Shown here in pieces: positions 26,602-33,668 of a stretch of 64,000 nucleotides of DNA. The position numbers and the translations under genes were made by a program. Source of the stretch: Streptomyces wuyuanensis. Its GTDB lineage: Bacteria > Actinomycetota > Actinomycetes > Streptomycetales > Streptomycetaceae. The notes under the pieces were generated by a model. The model was not told the DNA's origin. It saw only the letters and a program-made list of their open reading frames with translations, and did no database searches. Numbering within the stretch: the first letter of the stretch is position 1; each line of letters starts with the position of its first letter. The stretch is taken from NCBI RefSeq assembly GCF_900103455.1, contig NZ_FNHI01000009.1, forward strand, positions 146,454 to 210,453, in the 5' to 3' direction.

Positions 26602-27021
26602 CTAGGCCGGCGGGACGGGTGGCGTGATGCCCGACGTGCTCTGCGCGTCCGGTTCTCCCGGAGCCCGGACCGCGGCCGCGATGCCGTCGGCATCCGTGAA
26701 GTGGTCCAGGGTGCCCGTCAGTTCAAGCAGCCGTTCCAGCAGCTCGGGACGGTGGTCCAGACGCAGCCGCGCCCCGGCGGCCGTCGCGAGACGGTGGATC
26801 ATGAGCAGGGCCGCCAGCCCCATGGAGTCGCACAGGGTCAGCTTCCCGCAGTCCAGCCGCAGCAGGCGCGGAGACGGGTCCGCCTCCAGGCAGGCCCGGG
26901 CGGCTTCGATGAGGTCGTCGGCCGAATCCACGTCGAGGTCGCCGTCGATGCGGACGCACACCTCTCCTGTGCCGCCGTTGCCTGTCTCGAGAGTGAAGGC
27001 GCCGTCGGGAGATGCGGTCAT
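26602..27021 (-). CDS. STAS-domain anti-sigma factor antagonist, last gene of the B12/PP2C operon
   Basis: A 139-residue STAS protein: VCVRIDGDLDVDSADDLIEA, then LLRLDCGKLTLCDSMGLAALL, with the D-S-M loop carrying the expected phospho-serine. The C-terminus is Pro/Ser-rich. Its ATG overlaps the stop of the cobalamin-binding gene by 4 bp (ATGA). It is a natural substrate for the phosphatase two genes upstream and for the RsbW-like kinase encoded divergently. Confidence 0.88.
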   Translation of the reverse strand: MTASPDGAFTLETGNGGTGEVCVRIDGDLDVDSADDLIEAARACLEADPSPRLLRLDCGKLTLCDSMGLAALLMIHRLATAAGARLRLDHRPELLERLLELTGTLDHFTDADGIAAAVRAPGEPDAQSTSGITPPVPPA

Positions 27022-28292
27022 GCCGCGGCTCCCGGGCCGGGGGCCGTGGGACGGGGGTTCCGCCCGTGGAGGGCGGCGCCTCCCTGCGCGAGGAAGTCCA
27101 GGGCCCGGGGGAAGTCCTTCAACTCCTGCCGCAGGAGCTCCAGACCGGGCAGGAGCACCCGGGCGGGTACGCCGCGGGCTTCGAGGATGTCACCGGTCCA
27201 GTCGAGGAAGCCGGTGAACAGCCGTGCGTCGTCGGTGTAGAGCGCGGCGGCGAGGAAGTCGACGATGTGGGCGACGTCTTCGGCGGTGCGCTCGCGCTCG
27301 GCCTCGCCGTACGACCGCATCGCCGGCAGCCGCTGCTCGAGCCCGGCCAGGGTGTTCTTCACCAGTTGCCGCTTGCCGCGGCTCACCATCGTGTATTCCT
27401 GGTCGCTCAGATGGGGCAGGTCGTCGACGGCCGGACGGGCGGCGTCCAGGTGCGGGCGGGGCAGGCCCCGGCCGAGAACGTCGGCGGCCTCACGGGCCCC
27501 AGCGGCCCAGGCGTCGGCGCCGAGCAGCCGTGCGTACCGGCCGTCGGAGGCGAACGCCGCCCCGCCCGCGATCACCGGTACGCCCGTGGCCTGGACGGCT
27601 GTGATGGCCGCGTGCGCCGTCGGCAGCCGGGTGGGGAGGGAGGAGGACAGCGCCACGACGTCCGGCGCGGTCCGGTGAAGATGGGCGATGAGATGCGGGG
27701 TGGGGACCTGGGCGCCGAGGAAGTCGACGGTGTGACCGCGCAGGCGCAGCGTCTCGGCCAGGATCCGCGCCGGCAGGGCGTGCCACTCGCCCTCCACACA
27801 GGCGACCGTGACGGTCACTCGGGTCCGCCGCCCCGTCCCGTCGGATTCCGGGGGTATCGGGGTGGCCCGGTGTGCCATGGCGGCGATGACGCGGTCGTGG
27901 ATGGCGGTGGCGGCGTGCTCCTGGGCGACGGTGATGCGTCCGGCAGCCCACTCCGCCCCGACCCTGTGCTGCACCGGCGCGATGACCTCCAGCAGGATGT
28001 CCTCGGCGGCGAGGCCGGAGTCCAGCAGATCGAACACGCCCCGCGCGGCCGTGAGTTCGTCCCGTGCGTCCACGGCCTGCCAGAGCTCGTCCCGGGCACG
28101 CGACAGCAGCTCGGGACGGGACGCTGCGGCCGCTGCGCCGGCGGCGTGCCCGGTCCGGGCGGTTTCCACGGCCCCGACGCCGTCGCCGGCCCGGCCGTCC
28201 GCGACGGCTCCGCGGGCCTGGTCGCCGAAGGGGGCCTCCGCGGCGCCGGCGGGACCCGCCGAGCCGAACCGTACGTCGTGAATGTCGGTCAT
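27018..28292 (-). CDS. cobalamin (B12)-binding sensor protein with photoreceptor-type motif
   Basis: A 424-residue protein. After a disordered leader, residues about 65-140 are a helical cap carrying W115-x9-E125-H126, the Wx9EH motif of AdoCbl photoreceptors such as CarH. Residues about 155-280 are a B12-binding Rossmann domain with CVEGEWHALPARILAETLRL; H171 is the likely lower axial ligand. The C-terminal 130 residues are helical (TAEDVAHIVDFLAAALYTDD) and may be a globin-like output or dimer domain. It lacks an HTH, so it must signal through protein contacts. Stop and start overlap both neighbours (ATGA), tying it to the PP2C phosphatase and STAS genes. Confidence 0.88.
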   Translation of the reverse strand: MTDIHDVRFGSAGPAGAAEAPFGDQARGAVADGRAGDGVGAVETARTGHAAGAAAAASRPELLSRARDELWQAVDARDELTAARGVFDLLDSGLAAEDILLEVIAPVQHRVGAEWAAGRITVAQEHAATAIHDRVIAAMAHRATPIPPESDGTGRRTRVTVTVACVEGEWHALPARILAETLRLRGHTVDFLGAQVPTPHLIAHLHRTAPDVVALSSSLPTRLPTAHAAITAVQATGVPVIAGGAAFASDGRYARLLGADAWAAGAREAADVLGRGLPRPHLDAARPAVDDLPHLSDQEYTMVSRGKRQLVKNTLAGLEQRLPAMRSYGEAERERTAEDVAHIVDFLAAALYTDDARLFTGFLDWTGDILEARGVPARVLLPGLELLRQELKDFPRALDFLAQGGAALHGRNPRPTAPGPGAAA

Positions 28293-29950
28293 GCGGTGTA
28301 CCTGCCCGGGGTGCGGCCGTCGACGGCCGTGAGGTGCGTGCCGTGCGGCGCGGTGATCGCCACCAGCGCTATGTCGTCGTGAGGCCCGGTGCCGACCCAC
28401 TCGGAGGCCAGCATCTGCAACCGCTCCACGACCGCCTCGGCGGGCAGGCCGGCGCATTCGGCCAGCGCCGCGCGCAGCCGCTCCTCGCCGAACAGCACAT
28501 CGCCGAGGGGACCGCCCTTCGCCTCGGTGACGCCGTCCGTGTACAGCAGACACGTCTCGCCCGGACCCAGATCCACGTGCGCGGTGCGGGCGCTGACCTC
28601 GGGCAGGGCGCCGATCAGGGTTCCCGAGGTGTCGGCTTCCTCGACCTGGCCGGTGTGCCGCACGATCAGCGGCCTGGGATGTCCGGCGCTGGTCAGGCGG
28701 AGGCGGGTGGTGCGTCCCTCACGGCGCACGGAGGCCAGCACCAGAGTGGCGTAACGGGCGTGCCGGTTGTTGATCAGTGCGCCGTTGAGCCGCCGCAGCA
28801 GGTTCTCGTGATCGTCGGCCAGGGGCAGCAGCGCCTGCAGGGTGTTGCGGATCTTGCCGGTCAGGACGGCGGCGGCCAGGCCCTTGCCGCACACGTCGCC
28901 GAGCACGGCGAACGTCTCCTGGTCGGGCGAGGTGCTCGGGTGCACGTCGTAGAAGTCGCCGCCCACGCGCTCGGTGTCGCGCGAGGCGCGGTAGCCGCCG
29001 GCGAACTCGACCCCGTGCACCTGCCGGAGCTTCGGCGGCAGCAGCTCCACCATCAGCGTCGCCGTGATGCTCGTCTGTTCCGTGTACAGGCGCGCGGCGG
29101 ACAGTGCCACACCCGCGCGGGCCGCGAAGACCCGCGCGAAGACTTCCTCCGAGGCGTCGAACGCGGGGGTCTCGCCACGGCGCAGCAGGATGAGCGCACC
29201 GGCCGGCACGCCGTGCCCCGGCAGCGGGGTGACCACGACGGAGCCGACGGGCCCGTCCAGCCCCTCGGGCACCGCCCAGTCCGGCAGGGCCGACGGATCG
29301 ATCCACCGCGACGGTACGGGTGGGAAGCCCTGCAGCGCCTCACTCAGGCCCGGTACGGCCGAGGGGTCGATGCGGCCGGTCGTGTGGACGACGGAGCTCC
29401 CCCGCACGCTCGCCGCCATGGGGTGGCGTTTGCCGGCGGCCGGGGCGACGAGGAGGGCCGCGTCGGCCAGGTGCTCTGCGGCCATCCGGACCGCCACCTC
29501 CATGCACCGGTCCACGTTGAGCGACGCGAGCAGCCGGGTGGAGGCGTCCGCCAGGAAGGCCGTGCGTTCCCGTTCGTCGTGCAGGGCCGTCTCGGCCACG
29601 ACGCGGTCGGTGTCGTCGACGAGCCACCAGACCACGTCCCCGTTGTCGCCGGCCGCCGGGTGTGCCTCCAGGGTGAGCTCCTGGTGCCGGCCACGCACCG
29701 CAGCCGTCGGGCCGGTGCCGCCGTCCTCCGTCGCACGCCGGTGCGCGTCGGCCAGCCACGCGGGCACCACCTCCTCGAGCCGCGCCCCGCTGAGCGCGCC
29801 GGGGAACAGCGCGGCGGCGGCCGCGTTCACTTCCACGACCCCGCCGGCCCGGTCGGCGACCAGGGCGGGGTACGGCGCCTGCGTCCAGGAGGCGCCGCCG
29901 TGGAGAACCAGGCCCCGCGACCTGCGCGAGGAGCCTTCGAAAGTCGTCAT
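28289..29950 (-). CDS. PAS-GAF-SpoIIE PP2C-type serine phosphatase
   Basis: A 553-residue phosphatase. A PAS domain (about 20-125; YPALVADRAGGVVEVNAAAA), a GAF domain (about 135-300) and a SpoIIE domain (about 310-545) follow in order. The last carries the metal-binding motifs RVGGDFYDV, GDVCGKGLAAA, YTDGVTEAKG and GPHDDIALV. It is the first gene of a three-gene overlapping operon with the B12 sensor and a STAS protein, and divergent from an RsbW-like kinase gene. The set is a complete partner switch with a cobalamin sensor in the middle. Confidence 0.92.
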   Translation of the reverse strand: MTTFEGSSRRSRGLVLHGGASWTQAPYPALVADRAGGVVEVNAAAAALFPGALSGARLEEVVPAWLADAHRRATEDGGTGPTAAVRGRHQELTLEAHPAAGDNGDVVWWLVDDTDRVVAETALHDERERTAFLADASTRLLASLNVDRCMEVAVRMAAEHLADAALLVAPAAGKRHPMAASVRGSSVVHTTGRIDPSAVPGLSEALQGFPPVPSRWIDPSALPDWAVPEGLDGPVGSVVVTPLPGHGVPAGALILLRRGETPAFDASEEVFARVFAARAGVALSAARLYTEQTSITATLMVELLPPKLRQVHGVEFAGGYRASRDTERVGGDFYDVHPSTSPDQETFAVLGDVCGKGLAAAVLTGKIRNTLQALLPLADDHENLLRRLNGALINNRHARYATLVLASVRREGRTTRLRLTSAGHPRPLIVRHTGQVEEADTSGTLIGALPEVSARTAHVDLGPGETCLLYTDGVTEAKGGPLGDVLFGEERLRAALAECAGLPAEAVVERLQMLASEWVGTGPHDDIALVAITAPHGTHLTAVDGRTPGRYTA

Positions 29951-30202
29951 GTCGCCAAGGCCCGAGAGCGAGCCTCATCACCTTCCGCTGGAAGCCAGGA
30001 CGGGTGCCACCATCCCGCACCCTCCCCCGTGCCATCAAGTGACGGCGACATCCCGCCACCCGCCGCCAGGGCACGCCCGCGCAACGCGGCGGCCCGGTCA
30101 GGTGGTGACGGTGTGCCAGGTGGGAAGTGGGGGCACACGCGGAGGAGACGCCCGGCCCGGGAAGCGGGCCGCGGGGAGTGATTGCGCGAGATGGGGGTGG
30201 TC

Positions 30203-30616
30203 ATGACCGCGGACGACCATACGCGGCCGAGTCTGCCGGACGTCACGGCGGCGGCCGCCCGTGGCCACGTACGGCGCCTGCTGGCGTCCGGGCTCGGCGG
30301 CCGGACCGCGCACGCGGATGCGCGTACGGACGCGAGCACGGTTCTGGCCGACGCTCTCCTGGTCACGTCGGAGCTCGTGGCGAACGCCCTGCGGCACGGC
30401 GGGGGTGTCGCGGCCTTCACCGCCTCGCTCAACGGCGACACCTTGCGGATCAGCGTCGCCGACCGCACGGTCCAGGCTCCCCGCTGCAAGCGGACTGCCG
30501 ACGAGGTCCTGCCGGGCGGGCGCGGCTGGCCGATCGTGCAGAGGCTCTGCTTCTCCGTCGAGGTCGTCCCCTCCCCCGGCGGCAAGACCATCCATGCCTG
30601 CCTGGGCGTCGTCTGA
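30203..30616 (+). CDS. RsbW-like anti-sigma factor serine kinase (HATPase domain)
   Basis: About 137 residues, a compact GHKL ATPase: N box ALLVTSELVANALRHGGGVA and G box GGRGWPIVQRL. It is closely similar to the kinase at 24641-25168 in both boxes, suggesting duplication. ATG 30203 has GGGGGTGG just upstream; in-frame ATG 30191 and TTG 30182 are alternatives. It is divergent from the phosphatase/B12/STAS operon, with 252 bp of shared upstream DNA, and probably counters that phosphatase. Confidence 0.87.
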   Translation: MTADDHTRPSLPDVTAAAARGHVRRLLASGLGGRTAHADARTDASTVLADALLVTSELVANALRHGGGVAAFTASLNGDTLRISVADRTVQAPRCKRTADEVLPGGRGWPIVQRLCFSVEVVPSPGGKTIHACLGVV

Positions 30617-30908
30617 CACGGAGACTCCGCCGGACCGACACGGCCGATCCCCGAGTCCGTCCGTCCCCGGCCGGAACCGCGTCGCTCCGGCCGACCGTTC
30701 CGGGGACCTCTGGTGAAACCTGCCCATGACACCTCGATCGCGGCACCGGGCCACCCGGCACCCGGAGCGCCGCGGCACCCGGAACACAGCGCGCCGGCCG
30801 CGTACTCCCCCGCTCCCCCCGCCTCCGGCCACCGATGCTCCCCCGCGTCCCGCGGTGGGCGCCCCGACGGCCGTCCATCGGGGGCTTTTACCCGCGCGTC
30901 GGGATCGC

Positions 30909-30963
30909 GTCAAGTCCCGATTCTTCGGAACGAGACCGGAAGACCTCCACTCCGGCCTACTTG
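30909..30963 (+). promoter_or_regulatory. shared upstream element, copy 1 (before the glycine-repeat gene)
   Basis: GTCAAG (30909), TCCCGATTC, then GAGACC (30932-30937), an 18-nt spacer and CCTACTTG (30956-30963). The same order and spacing recur at 32704 and 36359. It reads as an activator-type box plus a -35/-10-like pair, 150 bp before the start of the glycine-repeat gene. The remaining upstream DNA, from 30617 on, shows nothing else I can support. Confidence 0.6.
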
Positions 30964-31057
30964 TGGTGCGGGCCTCACCGAAGGCGGGGCACAGCACACC
31001 GCAGCGGAACGCACACCCGGCGAAGGAATTCCACCGGCCGGTTTCCGCTCCGGAATT

Positions 31058-31078
31058 CTCCCCGGGCCTGTCGGGGAG
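31058..31078 (+). other. leader hairpin before the glycine-repeat gene
   Basis: CTCCCCG (31058-31064) pairs with CGGGGAG (31072-31078) across a 7-nt loop, 35 nt upstream of the ATG and 23 nt before the AGGAG ribosome-binding site. It may affect mRNA stability or translation. Confidence 0.4.
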
Positions 31079-31113
31079 GGGAAATCATTTATTGGCGCGA
31101 AAAGGAGAAACCG

Positions 31114-31752
31114 ATGACCCGTATTGTTCACAACCACAACGAGGACCGTCCCAGGCGCCGAGGTTTCCGCCTGGCAGTGATCTTCGCGTCGGCCGCCGCG
31201 ATTTCCGGTGCCGTCGCGCTGCCGGCGTCCGCGGCGACTGCGGCAGCGACTCCGGCCGCGGCCCACGCCGTGGCTCCTGCGGTGCTGGTCACCGACGGTG
31301 GTGCGGGCGGCGCCGGCGGCGCCGGCGGCGGCAGCGTCTTCGGCGGGGGCGGTTCCGGCGGCTCCGGTGGCTCCGGCGGCGGCAGCGTCTTCGGCGACGG
31401 AGGCGAGGGCGGTGAAGGCGGCGCCGGCGGTGACAGCGTCTTCGGCGGAGGCGGCGGCGGGGGCGGCGGCGGGGGCGGCGGGGAGAGCGTCTTCGGCGAG
31501 GGCGGCGACGGAGGCGGCGGCGGAGACGGCGGAGAGAGCGTCTTCGGTGACGGCGGCAGCGGGGGCACCGGCGGCGGGGGCGGCGACAGCGTCTTCGGTC
31601 CCGCCGGTGACGGCGGCGGCGGCGGTGACGGCGGCGACACCGTCTTCGGTGACGGCGGCGAAGGCGGCGGCGGTGGAGCCGGCGGCGAAAGCATCTTCGG
31701 TGACGGCGGCGGCGGCGGTGACGGCGGAGACGGCGGCATCAGCATCTTCTGA
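31114..31752 (+). CDS. secreted glycine-rich protein with nine 17-residue repeats
   Basis: A 212-residue protein. A signal peptide (RRRGFRLAVIFASAAAISGA, ending LPASA) is followed by about nine tandem 17-residue units. Each is built of Gly with scattered Ala, Ser, Asp or Glu and closes with (D/E/G)-S-(V/I)-F or a close variant. The closing nonamers GGAGGDSVF, GGGGGDSVF and GGDGGDTVF fit the RTX calcium-binding consensus GGxGxDxUx, while other copies have Glu or Gly in place of Asp. ATG 31114 follows AAAAGGAG. No enzyme motif. Probably a surface or matrix protein; the calcium role is inference. Confidence 0.85.
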   Translation: MTRIVHNHNEDRPRRRGFRLAVIFASAAAISGAVALPASAATAAATPAAAHAVAPAVLVTDGGAGGAGGAGGGSVFGGGGSGGSGGSGGGSVFGDGGEGGEGGAGGDSVFGGGGGGGGGGGGGESVFGEGGDGGGGGDGGESVFGDGGSGGTGGGGGDSVFGPAGDGGGGGDGGDTVFGDGGEGGGGGAGGESIFGDGGGGGDGGDGGISIF

Positions 31753-31765
31753 TCGCCGCACCCAA

Positions 31766-31817
31766 GGCGGTCCGAGGACCGCCACGACGGGGTGGGGGCC
31801 GGCCCGGCCCCCACCCC
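31766..31817 (+). terminator. double hairpin after the glycine-repeat gene
   Basis: GGCGGTCC-GA-GGACCGCC (31766-31783) is followed by GGGGTGGGGGCC (31789-31800) pairing perfectly with GGCCCCCACCCC (31806-31817) over a 5-nt loop. Strong terminator structure without a T-tract. Confidence 0.7.
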
Positions 31818-31934
31818 CACCGGGACCCGGGCGTCCGGAACCGTCTTCCCCGCGCCTTAACCGACCGTCTCCCCCCTCTCCCGACTTGTCTCGTCCACCT
31901 CGTCTTCTCTCGTCTCGAAACGGAGCACCCCCCC

Positions 31935-32477
31935 ATGTCCAGGCAAATCTGGCAACGATCGATCGTTCTCGCGGTGGCCTCGGTGGCCGTCGCCGCCGGG
32001 ACCGCGTGCGCCGCTCAGGCGCCGCAAAGTCCCGCACAGGGCGCCGGCCTCTCCGTCGATGCCGCCGCGCTCGGCAGCCGGTCCGCCGGCGACTGCGGCA
32101 AGGGCGGGGAAGGCGGCAAGGGCGGCGAACCCGGCCAGCCGGGTGAACCCGGCAAACCCGGCCGGCCCGGCTGTGCGGATCCCGAGGACCTGAAGGACCT
32201 CAAGGAGCTTGAGGAACTCGAGGGGATGGAGGACCTGGAGGAACTGAACGACCTCAAGGACCTCAAGGACCTCAAGGACTTCGAGGCGTTCGGCGAGCTG
32301 CCGGACAAGCCGAAGGACGAGCTGTCGGTGGTGGACAAGGTGCGGATCGTGGTGGCCCTGCTGACCGACGAGGCGACGACCGACGAGGTCGCCGAGAAGT
32401 ACGACGTCTCGAAGAAGGAGGTCGACACCTGGAGGGAGCAGGTCCTCGACGGGGACTGGGCGGCGCTGAAGAAGTAG
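31935..32477 (+). CDS. exported collagen-like protein with acidic Leu repeats and a C-terminal HTH-like domain
   Basis: A 180-residue composite. An N-terminal signal sequence (WQRSIVLAVASVAVAAGTAC) is followed by a short collagen-like Gly-x-x run (about residues 52-78: CGKGGEGGKGGEPGQPGEPG and on). Next is an acidic DLK/ELE repeat (about 82-112, DLKDLKELEELEGMEDLEEL). The final segment, VRIVVALLTDEATTDEVAEK with YDVSKKEVDTWREQVLDG, looks like the helix-turn-helix of IS3-type OrfA proteins. A DNA-binding-like fold behind a signal peptide is unexpected. No upstream element of the type shared by its neighbours is seen. ATG 31935 is chosen for the signal peptide; its ribosome-binding site is weak. 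Confidence 0.78.
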   Translation: MSRQIWQRSIVLAVASVAVAAGTACAAQAPQSPAQGAGLSVDAAALGSRSAGDCGKGGEGGKGGEPGQPGEPGKPGRPGCADPEDLKDLKELEELEGMEDLEELNDLKDLKDLKDFEAFGELPDKPKDELSVVDKVRIVVALLTDEATTDEVAEKYDVSKKEVDTWREQVLDGDWAALKK

Positions 32478-32488
32478 TCCGCCCGCCT

Positions 32489-32529
32489 CTCCGGTCCCGT
32501 GACCACAGCGTGCGGTCACGGGACCGGAG
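32489..32529 (+). terminator. 16-bp stem terminator after the collagen-like gene
   Basis: CTCCGGTCCCGTGACC (32489-32504) pairs perfectly with GGTCACGGGACCGGAG (32514-32529) over a 9-nt loop, 11 bp past the stop. Confidence 0.8.
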
Positions 32530-32703
32530 GGCCGAGCGCGTACGGAGGGACGGAGCGGTGACGGCCGGCCTCCCGGGTCCGATGGCCCGGGAGGCCGGCC
32601 GCCGTCGTCGGGCCGCCCGCCGGACACCGGCATTCCGGGACACAGGTCTACCGGGCACGGGCCTTCCGTACATCAACCGCCATTACCGGCGCCCGGGGTG
32701 CAT

Positions 32704-32776
32704 GTCAAGTTCCGAATTCGCGCGACGTGACGGCACCGGGCACGGCACGGCCTACTGGACATACAACACATCCAGT
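32704..32776 (+). promoter_or_regulatory. shared upstream element, copy 2, with an adjoining dyad
   Basis: GTCAAG (32704), TTCCGAATTC, GTGACG (32727-32732), an 18-nt spacer and CCTACTGG (32751-32758). The spacing is the same as in copy 1. It overlaps the inverted repeat ACTGGA-N11-TCCAGT (32754-32776). It lies 128 bp upstream of the cysteine-pair protein gene. The other intergenic bases from 32530 to 32886 show only this and the hairpin at 32861. Confidence 0.62.
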
Positions 32777-32860
32777 CCTTGCGATTCCCTTCGGCATTTC
32801 CCGCGCACTGCGCGTCCGGAGAAAGCGGATAACGGAACCGAAGAATGGGGTCAGGGACGG

Positions 32861-32880
32861 CTTTTCTCCGGAGAAGGGAG
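32861..32880 (+). promoter_or_regulatory. ribosome-binding site inside a palindrome
   Basis: CTTTTCTCC (32861-32869) can pair with GGAGAAGGG (32870-32878); the core TTCTCCGGAGAA is perfect. The right arm overlaps the ribosome-binding site GAAGGGAG before ATG 32887, so the folded mRNA would hide it. Confidence 0.45.
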
Positions 32881-32886
32881 ACGTTC

Positions 32887-33441
32887 ATGCGATTCAGGCG
32901 AATGGGTTCGTGGGCCGGTCGGCTCGGTCTGGTGGTGGCTGCCGGTCTGCTCGGTGCGGGTGTGATGGCGCCCGCCGCGACGGCGGCACCGGCAGGACCG
33001 CAGCCGGCGGTGTCTGCGGCACAGGCCGCCGCGCATCTTCCCGCGGGCGACGGCGGCGGGCCGTTCGACGTCGAGTTGGGCGACGAAGGCAATGTCCAGG
33101 TCGGCGACCGGGCGTGCGTGGGCAATTGCAACAACACCGCCAACGGCGCCGAGGGTGAGGACGGCGGCTTCTGCGCGGGTCTGTGCGACGGCAGCGCCAA
33201 CGGTGGCAACGGCTCCACCGGAGAGGCGGGCCAGGAGGGCGGCGACGGCGGCGACGGCGGAATCTGCGCGGGCATCTGCCACGGCAGTGTCACGGGTGGC
33301 GATGGCGGTGGCGGCGGCGACGCGGCCGGTGAGGGCGACGGTGGCACCGGCGGAGCGGGGGGCGACGGCGGAATCTGCATCGGCATCGGTTGCGACATCA
33401 GCGGCGCCGGCGGCCGGGGCGGCGACGGAGGTGAGGGCTGA
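32887..33441 (+). CDS. secreted glycine-rich protein with repeated C-x-G-x-C pairs
   Basis: A 184-residue protein. A signal peptide (WAGRLGLVVAAGLLGAGVMA, cleavage near TAA/APA) precedes a Gly/Asp/Glu-rich body. Cysteines come in spaced pairs: CVGNC, CAGLC, CAGIC and CIGIGC, each preceded by GGxC- or GI-type context and followed by a polar turn. Eight or nine Cys in a secreted protein suggest disulfide-closed loops or metal sites. No family is recognised. It shares an upstream element and a glycine-rich theme with the gene at 31114. Confidence 0.82.
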   Translation: MRFRRMGSWAGRLGLVVAAGLLGAGVMAPAATAAPAGPQPAVSAAQAAAHLPAGDGGGPFDVELGDEGNVQVGDRACVGNCNNTANGAEGEDGGFCAGLCDGSANGGNGSTGEAGQEGGDGGDGGICAGICHGSVTGGDGGGGGDAAGEGDGGTGGAGGDGGICIGIGCDISGAGGRGGDGGEG

Positions 33442-33480
33442 CGGCCGAGCTGATCGTCGGAGCGGCAGTGTCCGCCCACG

Positions 33481-33516
33481 GGACGTCCCGTAGCGGCCGG
33501 CCGCTACGGGACGTCC
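33481..33516. terminator. perfect 36-bp palindrome between convergent genes
   Basis: Two 18-bp arms meet without a spacer (GGACGTCCCGTAGCGGCC and its reverse complement), 39 bp after the cysteine-pair gene and 152 bp past the end of the convergent monooxygenase gene. Most likely a bidirectional terminator; a protein-binding site is also possible. Confidence 0.65.
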
Positions 33517-33601
33517 GCCCGGCCCGGCGGCGGACCCGGTCGTGGGTGACTCAGTGCAGCACCGGACCGCACCGGTCCGGCCGGCCGGACCAGTCCACCG
33601 C

Positions 33602-33664
33602 CCGCCTGCCGCCTGCCGCCTGCCGCCTGCCGCCTGCCGCCTGCCGCCTGCCGCCTGCCGCCTG
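33602..33664. repeat. nine tandem copies of the heptamer CCGCCTG
   Basis: Nine exact 7-bp units end 4 bp before the TAG of the polysaccharide monooxygenase gene (minus strand, so just downstream of it). A simple-sequence tract liable to length change; readthrough in the minus frame would add Gly/Arg-rich residues. Confidence 0.9.
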
Positions 33665-33668
33665 AAGA

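Noticed and set aside
26264..26605. Plus-strand open frame of 113 codons
   Set aside because: No ribosome-binding site, irregular composition and no family resemblance; it lies in a decayed region and overlaps the end of the STAS gene.
31114..31752. PE_PGRS-type protein
   Set aside because: There is no PE domain, and the period is a fixed 17 residues with SVF ends rather than irregular GGAGGX.
33481..33664. CRISPR-like repeat region
   Set aside because: The palindrome is single and the heptamers are contiguous without spacers; no cas genes.
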